DNA from: Tubiluchus corallicola
Lineage: Eukaryota; Priapulida; Priapulimorpha; Priapulimorphida; Tubiluchidae
Assembly: GCA_030141605.1 (NCBI GenBank)
Contig: JAQGDQ010000046.1
Coordinates: forward strand, 372,001 to 436,000
Reading direction: 5' to 3'
DNA length: 64,000 nucleotides
Position numbers and translations under genes: made by a program. How positions within the stretch are numbered: position 1 is the first letter of the stretch; every line of letters starts with the position of its first letter. Of this stretch, positions 36,958-49,026 are shown one piece after another. The notes under the pieces are model-generated. The model worked only from the letters and a program-made list of their open reading frames with translations. It was not told the origin of the DNA and made no database searches.

Positions 36958-38722
36958 ATTGACCGAATAATTAAATAAATAAACTGCATGATACATGATA
37001 ACATAATAAATTCAAACGAGCTAAAACTAACTTATGAATGTTGTACTGCATGATGCTTGGACACTATAAATTCAAAATGGGCTAAAAGTAACGATATAAG
37101 GCACGATGCATCCTGCATGCTACCTCATAAATTTATAATACCATTCCTGACGGTAATGTGTTAGTGCAATGTGACGCTATTATCAAATAATTAATGGTGA
37201 ATGTAGTTGTGCATGCATACAAAAACGAGAAATACTGAATAGGGCAGTACACATGTTTTAGTTATATTGTACGAAAAGGAAAACTACCAATAAAGTCAAC
37301 GAGCTGACATAGACTAATATGTTGTCCTTCGCTGTTTTATTGCCCCAAAATTCAAAGAAAGCCGAACTTATCAAGTCCCGTGATTTAAAACCGGCGAAAC
37401 TCGTCCAATGTATTATTTTGACAAGGTAAACAGGATGTGGAGTTAATGCTGATCTCGAGCCATGTGTCTTTAATATACCAGGGTTTGTCTTTTTAGTATC
37501 TCACTTAATGAATTGCATACAATGGTCGATGCCAACTAAACGAGTGCTGGTAACTTTTATAACAATTTTTATAATGGATAAGCAGACGAAAATCTTGGTT
37601 TATAATACAACATTGCTCTGGCATTCATGGAAAGAGTTACTTCATAGCATTGTTAGTTTTTTACATAATGATAAATTCGCTTCCCATCATATTTAGTCCT
37701 ATTGACATCAAGAGTTTAATGTTGCCAAAACAATCAATCAATTAATTACTAGTACCTTAGCCAGTCGGCACCTTCTTCCCTTTTGTGATACTTCGTTTTA
37801 AAAATCAGCTATGAATGAAATGCTGACGCTGACTCCACTTTCACTGACTGTGTCCAGTTTCGCTTGACTAAAAGGTTTCATTATAAAGAATTTTTATTGA
37901 TAATGCTGATCCCCTGATGATGCTAAAGTTTTGCTGACCCACTGTTTTATTTGGCTTAATTGAAAGGCTTTATTGTGAATAATTTGTTACAATACCAAGT
38001 ATGTAAAATGCGTGTAATTATATTTAATCATTTTGAAAATATTAAACGTTGCATTGCTTCCGTTGTCGGTATCATAACACATAGCCTGCTTATTGTGCTT
38101 GATATACTAAACTAACAAAAATAAATGAACATAACAGTGATTTGCTGTCACTTTCAACAGTGTTGTAAAGAAAAATTAATGAAAAAACAATGCAGTTTGT
38201 TTCAACATTTTATTTGACAAAAAATGCTTTTTGTTGTGCAATGCTGAATAATATTTAGCATCCCGTTTCCTGTAAAGTTTAGGTAGCACTATTGAATTTT
38301 TGACAACTGAAAGCAATTTGCTTAATAATTTAACCTGTACGCTGATATGAACTATATACAGTAGGAAGCAAGACAGATGACTGACCTAGCTTAGTTGACA
38401 AACATTTAATTGCCCATATTGATATAAATAATCAAACTCATTTTGGCCTATTAGGTCTCTCCAGCGTGATCTTTTTTCCCGTCTCGCCCCGTCTGCTCTA
38501 AATGGTCCAAGCTCGAAAGTAAAACAATTTCGATAATTTTTTAGAAGTCCTACAGAAAATCTTGTAGAGTTAGAATTCTTGACTCGGCTACCTGCCTACC
38601 TTAATTATATGTACATATTTCCTAACATCACTGAAAGCAGTCAGACAGAACTATGAGAAAATTAGAGGAACTTAGGAAATGCTTCAACAGGCGTAATTAA
38701 CGCACAGGCGTGTCAAGGCAGG

Positions 38723-38731
38723 TATAAATAG
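38723..38731 (+). promoter_or_regulatory. TATA box of the 38808 peptide gene
   Basis: TATAAATAG, 77 bases upstream of the ATG. The same nonamer followed by C is upstream of the paralogue at 41586. Confidence 0.7.
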
Positions 38732-38807
38732 CCCGGGATTTGAAGTGGAGGATTTTTAAACTACATAAACAGGATAACGTTTAGCTGGTAAATATTACAA
38801 GAGAACG

Positions 38808-40549
38808 ATGAAGAAATTAGCAATTCTTACACTTTGCCTTTTGATCTCTGCATTATTGCGTAAGTATTAGGTTTATTACACTTTGTTAAGCCTACAACGT
38901 TCTACACATTATTAGCAGTAATATATCTTAACTGACCAATATAATAATAATAATAATAATAACATGCGTCAAAATATTGATATGAAGCACTGACTACTGG
39001 CGAAGTCGTTAATTATTGAAACGTCCTTACATGTTAAAATATGCATATTCTTCGGTTCGTAGTTCTAACAGAAACATTGTTTTTTATTTTAGTAACGGAT
39101 GTAAAACGGAAAGCTGAAGCCAAAGTGGTAAGACTGACCTTTACCTTATTGTTTTTGTTAGGCTTTACTTTATTAATGCTTGTCTGAATCGCGTGCGGGA
39201 TATGAATTAAACTGTACGCATCAAATATTTTACCCATGCATTAGTTTTAATATGCGGTTTTGTACTAAAGAAATCAGTGTACAGGACAACAATGAAAAAT
39301 TAAAAAGTTTTTACACTGTTTAAAATAATTAGTGCTATGTTAGTTTTATTTTGAAAGTTTAAAAAGCACTGATAGTTAGAAGCAGAATTAGAAACCAACT
39401 ACTTTTGAATGCGAAGCATTGAGTTACTGATTTATTGAGTTTTTCTGCCCAGCTGCATAGTTATATCATTTAGAATAAGATACGATAAGGTAAGATAAGA
39501 AAATTTATTTATTAATAATCAAATATAAGCACAAGCTCAGAAAAGCTTCTTTTTGACTATTATCAGCTAAAATATTACATAACAATTAACAAGAGAAATT
39601 TTATTACTTTATTTATTATTCATTTATTGACAGCATCCTTACAAGAACAAAGCAAGATTACAAAATAAAATTATCCAACAATTAATCTTTCTAAAGCTTG
39701 CCCAAAAATTATGGCTGCGGTTTCACCAGCACATGGTATTAGAGTGTGAGTGTGTTAACACAATGACTGGATTGTTATCACAATTATTGTTAACACAATG
39801 ACACAAAGTCAAAAGTGTATTAATAGTATACTGTTTCATAATTTAACGTATTGTATTCATCGTCCTAAACGGCAAAGTAGGTTTTATTCATAGACAAATT
39901 CTTGATGTTTTATCGTGATCTAAAAACAACTGAAAACATTCAAAACGGAAATAAAAAAGTTTCTCGTTTTGTATTTCGCTAAGCAATTTTTATTCAAAGT
40001 TCAATTTATTGCAATTAATTAATTAATTCGCTGCAACTCGATTTAGTACGGCGATCCTTCATGTTTTATAAGATTGAATGCCTCACGAAGACACTGTGAT
40101 TATTTGAAAACGTTTGATTGCTTTGACTTTACCCATTCAATTAATATCTTTCTATCCTAACAGTTCCATACAGACTTAGATATTTTTCGTTCGGTGTATA
40201 GTAATATAAATCATAATTATATCGTTTTTTATTACAAATTTGATGTACGCTACGTTAGCTCTTTAGTAGGGGAAATTTTTTTCTTTCATGTTCAGCGACC
40301 TTTGGCTTATGAGCCAGTGACAGTGACCAAAATCGCAATTGGGACATCCACTGAATGTTATGTGTTGGTTGTCTTACAAAAATGTATTTTGGTTTTGCAA
40401 ATGTGTTACAAAAGCAGTATTTTTAGGTTGCTGTTTCACGTGCAAGAAAAGGCTCACACCACAATTACAGAGCTGCTTACTCTGGCGTACGATACAGAAA
40501 TCGACGAGCTCGCAAGAAGATAAGCTCAGCTGTCCACGATAGGGACTGA
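38808..40549 (+). CDS. Small secreted cationic peptide precursor, 69 residues (paralogue of 41586 gene)
   Basis: Three exons: 38808-38859, 39093-39127 and 40427-40549 (stop TGA), joined in phases 1 and 0. Exon 1 encodes the signal peptide MKKLAILTLCLLISALL, nearly the same as its neighbour's. Exon 2 encodes the linker TDVKRKAEAKV. Exon 3 encodes a 40-residue, very basic product (VAVSRARKGSHHNYRAAYSG, then VRYRNRRARKKISSAVHDRD) with 12 Arg/Lys against 2 Asp and no Cys. The VSR-R...SH...RA pattern matches exon 3 of the 41586 gene, which decides the reading frame; another open frame in the same exon (ending at 40523) lacks that match. TATA box at 38723 and AATAAA at 40722 frame the gene. Likely a secreted host-defence-type peptide; I recognise no named family. 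Function is inference. Confidence 0.7.
38939..38961. repeat. (ATA)n microsatellite
   Basis: About eight AAT/ATA triplets in the first intron of the 38808 gene. Confidence 0.8.
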
Positions 40550-40721
40550 TGAGAAAAGATCGAAGTAAAATACGAGTCGACATATCGATTCCATTTTCAG
40601 CTAATATCGATTTATGCAACTTTTCACTCATTAGTAGATTATTTAGATGGTGTGTGATATTTTCTGTACTTGTGCTATCTGGTAATTAGAGTATTAGAAA
40701 TTTAATGTCATGTATTCGTAG

Positions 40722-40727
40722 AATAAA
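40722..40727 (+). terminator. Poly(A) signal AATAAA of the 38808 peptide gene
   Basis: It lies 173 bases past the TGA stop, the first AATAAA in this orientation after the gene. Confidence 0.5.
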
Positions 40728-41475
40728 AAGTATATAGGCTAGATCTATTTTAAGTTACTAGAATTTTCTTTTAAGACAATTGCCGATTTTGCGAAAACTA
40801 AAGTTCAAAAGAATGAGTATACATTGGCAACAAAAATTTTAAGCGTAGTTTTTACACAACTGAGAGTCTATTACTTTGCCGTCACTTCTACACTTTCTGC
40901 TTTTCTCTGTCAGTACCCTCTAACTTTCTTTATGTCATTGTGTCTCCCATCTTTTCTTCTATCTCTCGTAGTTTTCCTCGTAGTTTTTTCACTCTCACTG
41001 TGTCACTTGCTTTTTCTTTGTTCTTTTTTCCTATTTTCTCTTTTTCTGCATCTTTTTACGTATTTATTTGTATTTTATTTCCTTTATTTTCATTTTTGAA
41101 TGTCGTTTCCATTTTTCTATGTTATTCCTTCGTGTGCCTACAAACACGGTCGTAATTTGCTTGATCTATCCCAAACAATCACATTAAGAATCCCTCAGCC
41201 TACGTGTACATAATAAGATTAATTTTGTAAACGATATAGGCCTGAAGGAATTTAATGTTATATGAGTAATAAAGCAACTTAGCGGCATTCATTCAAAGGG
41301 CTTCGTTAACGAATTAGTTGCTCCAAACAATATTTCATAACAGGCCCACGTCCCGCATCATAAGTCCGAGTAATAGGCTGAATAGCCCTGTTGACCCCAG
41401 TATATGAATATCCTGCACTAAGTAATTAAAGTTACTTATACTGGTATATTGAAAATGAAAGGGGTGCCGAAAGTG
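40728..41475. other. Spacer between the two tandem peptide genes
   Basis: Contains a pyrimidine-rich stretch at about 40900-41100 that yields hydrophobic pseudo-frames on the + strand. No exon is visible. It presumably holds the upstream control region of the 41586 gene. Confidence 0.4.
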
Positions 41476-41484
41476 TATAAATAG
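41476..41484 (+). promoter_or_regulatory. TATA box of the 41586 peptide gene
   Basis: TATAAATAG, 101 bases upstream of the ATG, the same core as in the paralogue at 38808. Confidence 0.7.
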
Positions 41485-41585
41485 CTTGGTGCAGCTATGC
41501 AATGAACACAAGGTAAACTGATTTCTCAGAAATTTCTACTGGAAGGTTTGGCTATCCAGAATCATACATCAAGCAAAACCACACC

Positions 41586-43401
41586 ATGAACAAGACTTTG
41601 ATTTTCACACTCTGTCTTCTGATATCAGCGTTGATACGTAAGTTTAAGTTTTTCCATTTTCGTTGATTTGATTTTTTTAACTTTCAGTACAATTATTATG
41701 TCTGCCATAGCAGATCAATTTCGGGAAGAAATCGCAAGAATACGTACTAACATGCTTAAATCAATGGACATTTTGTGATAAATAGTTAACACTTGTCATG
41801 TAAAATCATCAATGAACGAGATAATTGTTGTAGGTCCACTTTAAATAAATCAACTTTAGATTAAACATAACTATGTAATTGCTGTGTTGCTTTAAAATCT
41901 TTAACTGCTAAATTTAAAAGAAAGTTAATTTTATTTACATACGCACGCGAGGTAAAGCTTTCCTGAGGTGATTCATTAATACAACTTTTATCAAAATTAA
42001 TATTGTAAAGAACAAAAATGTCTATTTTATGACAAGCAACAGCCTGCATTTTAACAAAAAGAAGCTTTCCAATATTACCACTGACGAAATAACGTTAAAA
42101 GTCGTGCCAATAATTTTGTTTAAAATTGTACAGTGTATATGTCTTGATCGTTTCCTTCTGAAAAATAGAAAACAATATTTTCTAATTGATAAAGGCATTA
42201 ACCGAAATAATCAAGTGCTTGTTTGATACATTGGATAAAAAATATGATGAAGTGCTATTTTACTACAGTTTTTCATCAGCTACAAGATTTTCTCTAATAG
42301 AATTATAGAAAAGCCCAGTTTAGCTAAATTTCCGCACATTACTCCAAAACTTATTTTACTATTTTTAGAATGATGTCTATCTACATGATTTTAATATGAT
42401 TTTTACCATTTTTTCAGTGACATATCAAGTACAAGAAAGTGAAGCCGTGAGGGTACATTTTATTAATTTTCTAATGAATTTTTTATAATCATGAGTGCTA
42501 AAAATCACTTGGGAACAAAATATTTATAAAAAAGCTCAGAATATGAAATGTAAATAATAACGTCATAAACGTCATCATCATCATCATCTTCACCATCGTC
42601 ATCATCATCATCATTATCATCACCATCGTCGTCATCGTCACCGCTATTATCGTCACTACCGACATCATCATCTCCATCATCATTATCGTCGTCATCATCG
42701 TCATCATCATCATTATTATCATCACCATTACTGTCATCACCATCACCATTATTATCGTTAACTCAACAAATGCTAAATTCTATTACGGCGTAACTGTAAC
42801 CTAGTGCTTAATAAAAAGTGTTAAACATTAGTTTAAAAAATTATTCAACAAGATAAAATCTATACTTGTGCAATTGATATTTGATACTTATGACAACTCA
42901 TACACGCAAAATAGTGTACAAATGTGACCAGTGACATTACAGTTATATGAGAAAACAAAAAAACAAAAACAAAAATAAAGCAATTTTTGCTCAGAAATAT
43001 TAGCAGGCACACGATAAACAAATTTGTTAAACAATTAAAATAAAATAGCAAAGGGGTTAGTAGCCCTGTACAAAAACGGAAAAAGACGCAATGTTTAAGT
43101 TATGTTGTTATTAGTAGCTGCCTAATAGCCTACGTACAGCCTAAAGTTGCGATATTATTTTAGCCTAATTTTATCGCTATGTATAGTGTCTTGAATGTAA
43201 TAATATTCTATATAAAAGTGGTTACAACCTCAAAAAGTTATTAATTTGCTGTCGTAGGCGTATGTCTCACGATCAAGAGTGGCGGGCTCACACGGGGCGT
43301 TTAGAGCTGGAGCCGCTGGTTCACGTACTCGTGCCAAATTTAGAAGAGTTCGTGACGCTAGCGACCTCTCGTTTGATCCGGAAGAGTTTGAAGAAGAATA
43401 A
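41586..43401 (+). CDS. Small secreted peptide precursor with basic core and acidic tail, 76 residues
   Basis: Three exons: 41586-41637, 42418-42452 and 43258-43401 (stop TAA), with the same phases (1 and 0) as the gene at 38808. Exon 1 encodes the signal peptide MNKTLIFTLCLLISALI. The 35-base exon 2 encodes TYQVQESEAVR. Exon 3 encodes a 32-residue basic stretch starting AYVSRSRVAGSHGAFRAGAA and ending RAKFRRVR, with nine Arg/Lys and no acidic residue, followed by a 15-residue tail ending FDPEEFEEE with eight acidic residues and no basic one. This charge split is typical of antimicrobial peptide precursors in which an acidic propiece masks the cationic peptide until cleavage. No Cys. TATA box at 41476 and AATAAA at 43581. 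The antimicrobial role is inference; the gene structure and relation to 38808 are seen in the sequence. Confidence 0.75.
42562..42762. repeat. (ATC)n microsatellite
   Basis: About 200 bases of CAT/ATC triplets with interruptions, in the second intron of the 41586 gene. The Met-rich open frame on the minus strand across it is an artefact. Confidence 0.9.
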
Positions 43402-43580
43402 TGGGAAACTCTTAATAGCAGTAGAGTAGTGATAAAGATTCATCAAAATTCCGAGTAGTATTTAATATTTTTATCTGTAAACTACATCTTATTCTTTCTT
43501 AGTTTTCATGATGTTCATTTTTAGTTCGACTCTAGTAATTGTTTTCGAAGTTCTATGCGTTACTGTGCTCTCTGTAGCTA

Positions 43581-43586
43581 ATAAAT
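43581..43586 (+). terminator. Poly(A) signal AATAAA of the 41586 peptide gene
   Basis: It lies 180 bases past the stop, nearly the same spacing as in the paralogue (173 bases). A second AATAAA occurs at about 43811. Confidence 0.55.
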
Positions 43587-46500
43587 TGCTATAATCTACA
43601 CCTGGAGTAAGTTTAACTATGTTGATGTTAAACAAGTGTTAACATTTCTTTCTTCTGTAAAGTGCCTGAGTACATAAACTGTTTTGAACTCTATGTAAGA
43701 TCCATATTATTACATCTTTTTTGATTGTAATTTGCTTTTGAGCCATTTATAATACATCACATTATGTCAATACGTTCGCATGTGAATGGTAAACACTTTT
43801 TCTAAGATTGCAATAAATAACGGCATTATAAAAACATGTCTATAAAATCTTATGTTGTGTGAAAATTTTTGCTTGAATTCTACTTAAAAGCATTCCCTGA
43901 TTCAAGTGCGTTTACGGTGAGATTGACTATATAAATCCAGCTCACCTAATCAAAACCAAAATAAATTTTTAAATGCCTGTAAATAACGAAAAGCTATAAT
44001 AATACAGCTTTGTCAGTTACGTTGGCAGTAAACACCTTATTTAATCGGATGGCCACAAAAAGCCAGTGGCCCTTCATCGCAACAGGACGCGAACATTATG
44101 AAAAATATGAAGATATAATTACATCAGTCCCAAAATTTGTAACATTAAGCAGTAATTTGTAAGTAATTTGCTAACGATGGGAGATGTCTAATAATAGTCC
44201 TCTTGAAGAAAGTCATAGTTATTTTTTGGAAAAGAAGTCTTCAGGTAAGTCACTGGAAGAAACTGGATTTAAAAGCAATTACAACAAGGATATACCGAAA
44301 TAATATCTGGTGGCAGGTACAAAACGAATGCTGCAAGTAAGCTATCAATGCTTAGGAACCAACAGAGAGGGATCGCTCAGAGCATTAGAATTCATTACTA
44401 GATTTACCACGAGCATACAACAACTTTACAATCATAATTTACATGCAAAACTGCAATAACACAGAGGTCTCACTTAGAAAACAGGCATTCGGTAAGCAAA
44501 AGATAGCACAGCAGGCCTGCAGTAATATAACAGCAGTACTTGTAGATATTAAGCTTAAGCGTGATTAACCCGTGTGCACGATGCTCGTAACAAATTTTGT
44601 GACTCTGCATACTATAGTTTTGGAGTTATTCACTGTTACGACTTGAGGCACAAAGCCGCTTACACAATTTTCAGATTTTGGTTCCTACCTCGGTCCTGCT
44701 AAAATCCGAGGTTCTTTAGGTTTTTTATTTATTTTTATCTACACGTTTGTCTGAGCCCCTACTCTATGTGTCTACGCTTCCAGCTCCCTGATTCTAGTTA
44801 CAGCAGTATAGTTACTTTGTAGTTATTCATTGTTATGCATTTTGGCTCCTATCTGGGCCAAGCTTTAATATATCCCAGCGCTTCGAAAACTCCACGTGCA
44901 CATCTACCTCACAATATCTAAATATCTATGGAAATAATTTTGAATTTAATTTAAAACCTAAGAGGGGTTGAATGTCAGTCGAAAGTATGACCGATCGATG
45001 TCTAGTGTCCTTGACGCTTTGAATTAGGTCACTGTTGACCACACCGCTTTCAAGGCCCTTACTTCATGTGTCTACCCTGTGTCTAGTCCTCCGCAATAGC
45101 GAGTTAACATGAATTAGAAGTGGATGCGCTAACTTTCACATTTTGGCTCCTGTCTCGGGTCCTTAAATAATTTCTGTTTACTATTGATTGAATCCCTACC
45201 CCAATTACAGGTAAGAACAATCTTTACAACATCAAATTCAGAACAATTAGGGTCTATTTCGGAATAATCTACATCAAGTTCGAAAACTGTAATACAAAGA
45301 TCCTAGCAACTCTTGCTGAATAAACGAATTTAATTTCTAAATTTATTTGTCAACTGGCATCATGCTACGCGGTCTTTAAAATCAAAAGGAAAGTGACGGA
45401 CGAAAAAAAACGACAAATTAGAGCAGTTTACAAAAATGTACTGTAATTACTATAGTTTTAGAATTACTCGATATTATGAAGTTTAGCTCCTATTTCGGGC
45501 CCTTAAAAAATCCAGCTTTTTAAGCGCTCCGGTACACATCTGCCTTACAAATTCAATACCTAAATCCTACGAAAAAAATTGAACTTAACTCAGTCCTAGA
45601 AGGAGTTGAGCGGCAATCGAAAAACTGACCAACGTTCAGTGTCTTTGACCCTTTGAGCAGAGAACATTTTTAGGCGTTCACCACATCACTTCCAATGATC
45701 CTTGCCTCAGCGTTTGCGAGTTAACATGAATTAAAAATGGGAAAACAGAACGCCTAACATAATGATGAAAAATTAGAGTCATGAATTCTCCTAGATCCTT
45801 GGTGCTAGCGCTCGTGAATAAAAAAAAGGTTACGAGAACTTTAAAATGTTTAGATTTATGTACATTCTGTGAATTCCGAAATGCAACAGAAAAAAGAAAA
45901 TAGTATTTGTCACGTTGACGTTATTTTCAATGACTGAATGTTATTTCTGGTTTATGAAATCATTAAGTTCATTAACGCCAACGCCAAAGCGTAACATAAG
46001 AATAATAATACTTCCCATTTGCTTGTTTCTGAAGATGCGCCAAATTTTCTCATTACGTACGGGTTAATGTGATTTCCGATTTTGTTGTATCACACATCAA
46101 AGTTTGCCAAAGCATTGTAATTGTGCTGGAGAAGCAAGTAAAATATTTATTTATTACGCAGCAACCAAATATCTCGGTTGTTGGGATGCTATGCGGACGA
46201 CCCAGTTAAGCAGTGAAACTTGACAAGTACGGTAACTGCCGATGGCAATTTAACTTTCTGCAGGGATATTTTGTGATGTGATTAAATCGTTCCACTGACT
46301 TTCATTCTCAAGCCTAAGCTGAAACTCTGAACAAAGACTTTTTGCCTTCCCTTTGATGTACCTTGGCTGGTATCTTAAATCAAACGCGAATTCATATAAG
46401 ATTACCAACCACAGCAACCTAGGCGCGATAACACTAAAATTCCCAACTTTGCATTTCTGACCTTTCTGCCTTGCTGTTTCACCTCTTTGCCACCTCCTCT

Positions 46501-49026
46501 TTCGCTCTCTCTCTCAGTTTGTAGAGGGATGTAAAGGATTAAATGCATAATACAATATAAATATATAAATACGATATATATATATATACATATATATAAT
46601 AGTTCAGGCAAAATTTTGCCTGGTTATATCGTAAATTTTAGCAAAAATCCTTGTTCTTATATACATTTATTAGAAAGTAAAGCGTGCATGTTGAAAAGTT
46701 TGTCGTTTTTTATACTTTCCTAATAGTATAATCTAAATAACCCCAGTGAATGAATTTTGTTATTATGGACCTTAATTATTATAAATAATTGCTAAAATGT
46801 TTTATAAGCAAGTTTGTGGTACACGTATTAAGGACATAATTATAACTGACCACGTTGTATGTATATGTATATATTGGGCAAATAAAGATCTATCACCACC
46901 ATCATCATCTCTCTCTCTTTCTCTCTCTCTCGGCATGATTATACATTCATGTTAATTCAGTAGCTACGGTTATAATTGTTTTTCTATAGCACTTCAAGGT
47001 CAACAAAATTTTATCCTGCATAGAATGTAAGAAATTTTATACGTAGGTTAGTTACTCTAGCAGCCTCTTTCTTAGTTCAGCACATTAATTCTGTTATGGA
47101 TGATGCTGTAAAATGCGATGCATTCCTATGCAAAATCCGCACGGACAATAGTTAATAATAATTGGTGTAATCCGTATGCAGCCAGCATAATAGTAAATGT
47201 AATTAACTTGTTTCGCTACTTTTCTCTCTCTCCAAGAAACTTTTGCATATTATAGCTGTCACAAATTGCCCGCTTTTTGGTCGTTTATCCTCTCGGTAAT
47301 CATCAGTATGTCAAAGCACTAAAAGCATTAGAGAAAGAGTACATTGTTCCTACTTGACATTAGTGATTTGTTAACAGAACTTGTATAGGAAATGCAGCAT
47401 GGAATTTGAAACGCAAACAAAGATTTTTCACAGAAAATTGTTGTAGAGTAAATTATAGTTACCAAAGGATCAAAGATCAAGTCGTTCTATATAAAGTATG
47501 AACTCATGTTTGTTCAAAATAGCAACTTGCTGTTTTTATTTCGACATAGAGAATATTTGTATAAGATACGTTTTTGCTAAGACAACTTATTGTTTAACTC
47601 ATTAGTTAACCTATTGTTTGTTACTATGATTTCCTCGATCTGCTAAAGTCAACAAGATAATGCTTGTCTGCAAATAGACACGGTACTTCCTTGTCAGAAC
47701 AGCCCTGCTTGCCGGGAGAAACGTCACATGGTGAAATCCACAAACAGCTAAAGTAAAGAGTTGCTAATTGAGGAATGACCTCGTCTGTTGAAAGCGTGGA
47801 AAAGTTGAAAATTTGTGGATTAACATTGGTCGTCAACTCGACAACTTTAAGTTTTAATGATATGTTACTTAATGAGTAGTGCCTTAATTCATTATACAGC
47901 GTCGATACTTATAAACTGAGTAAAGGAGAACAAAGTGAACTGACTTGAATATACACACGGTAAGCACGAACACCAATATAATTTTATCAACGCTTCCAAG
48001 ACCCTCAATATAAAAAACATAAGATTTTGACGAATGAGTGGTCTCTTTGTAACTAGACCTATGGGTATACTTTTGGTTTTTAACACATTTTAAAACAACA
48101 TAGAATTCCTTGATGCCTTGGAAATCCATTTTAGCTATCAGACATGTAAGTCATAATCCATTGACTATTTTCTAAAGATACTTATCAACGGTTTATGTTG
48201 TTTAAGTAAAAAAGTTCTAATTCCTCTGGCGCTAGCGTTAATATGATTCGTGAACGAGAATGCATGCACTGACCAACGTATGACCGTTACAAAAAACTTG
48301 TATTATACAACAGAAAAATCGAAGCAGCTCAGCTTTATAATGCTTAATTACCCACGGAAATTTGAAACTCGAAATTAATCAAAATAAAGAAAAAAATCTA
48401 ATTAGTTAAAATCACTCCAGTGTGCCGAACGAGCTTTATCTGTAATACCTGCATTGCACGATAATGCAAACACATGCCTGGTTCAACAAGCGTTGCAACC
48501 AACTCTTTTCATGTGGCACAACAGAGAGCGTGAGGTAAGGGTTAAAATTACGTGGGCTTGTTAAACAGTATAACACGTACGAGTTGATGGTAATAGGTTT
48601 TAGGAGTGCGGAAGTGTGACAACAATTCAGTTTCAGTTTGTGCACTATGCAGCGCATTGTACCTTTGGTGACAGCCGAGATATTCAAACCAGTTCCAGTG
48701 TCCCTTCAGGCATTTTCACCATTAGAGGCTTTTTCAAAGTTTGGTAGCCCAATGTCTTATAGTCAAACCATAAGTTAAGTGAATACGTGAAAGAGCGGCA
48801 TAAACAGTTCAAGACATTTTTGTGATGTGCTCAGATAACAAGGAAAATTGAAAGATCAATTGAAAATGTGAAATGATTTCGCAGGTTTAGAGGTTTAGAG
48901 AATCTTGATGCACGTCAATGCTTATTTATTTCTTTAATTAACGCGGTACGTAAGCGTTTCACGCACAATGAATTTGTTTACTAATTAAGCCATGCTCAAT
49001 GAAGGAATGCAGCGAGAGCAGTAGTA
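43587..49026. other. Intergenic space between the peptide cluster and the sulfotransferase
   Basis: Holds the degenerate repeat array at 44610-45750, short AT and CT microsatellites near 46570-46602 and 46908-46932, and no open frame with a recognisable domain. I searched for a fourth copy of the peptide-gene exons and saw none, though a short micro-exon would be easy to miss. Confidence 0.4.
44610..45750. repeat. Degenerate direct-repeat array, about three partial units
   Basis: Units begin with TATAGTTTTGGAGTTATTC-like words near 44613, 44810 and 45450. Units 2 and 3 continue in parallel through TTTGGCTCCTAT.TCGGGCC or similar, GCGCT..GAAAACTCC/GCGCTCCGGTACACATCT, GAGG.GTTGAG.GGCAATCGAAA-like words, and both end at GCGAGTTAACATGAATTA (about 45102 and 45715), a spacing of about 615 bases. 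No coding capacity. Probably an old, partly tandem mobile-element or satellite-like family. Confidence 0.6.

Noticed and set aside
42498-42749. Met/Thr-rich 83-codon open frame on -
   Set aside because: A by-product of the (ATC)n microsatellite in an intron.
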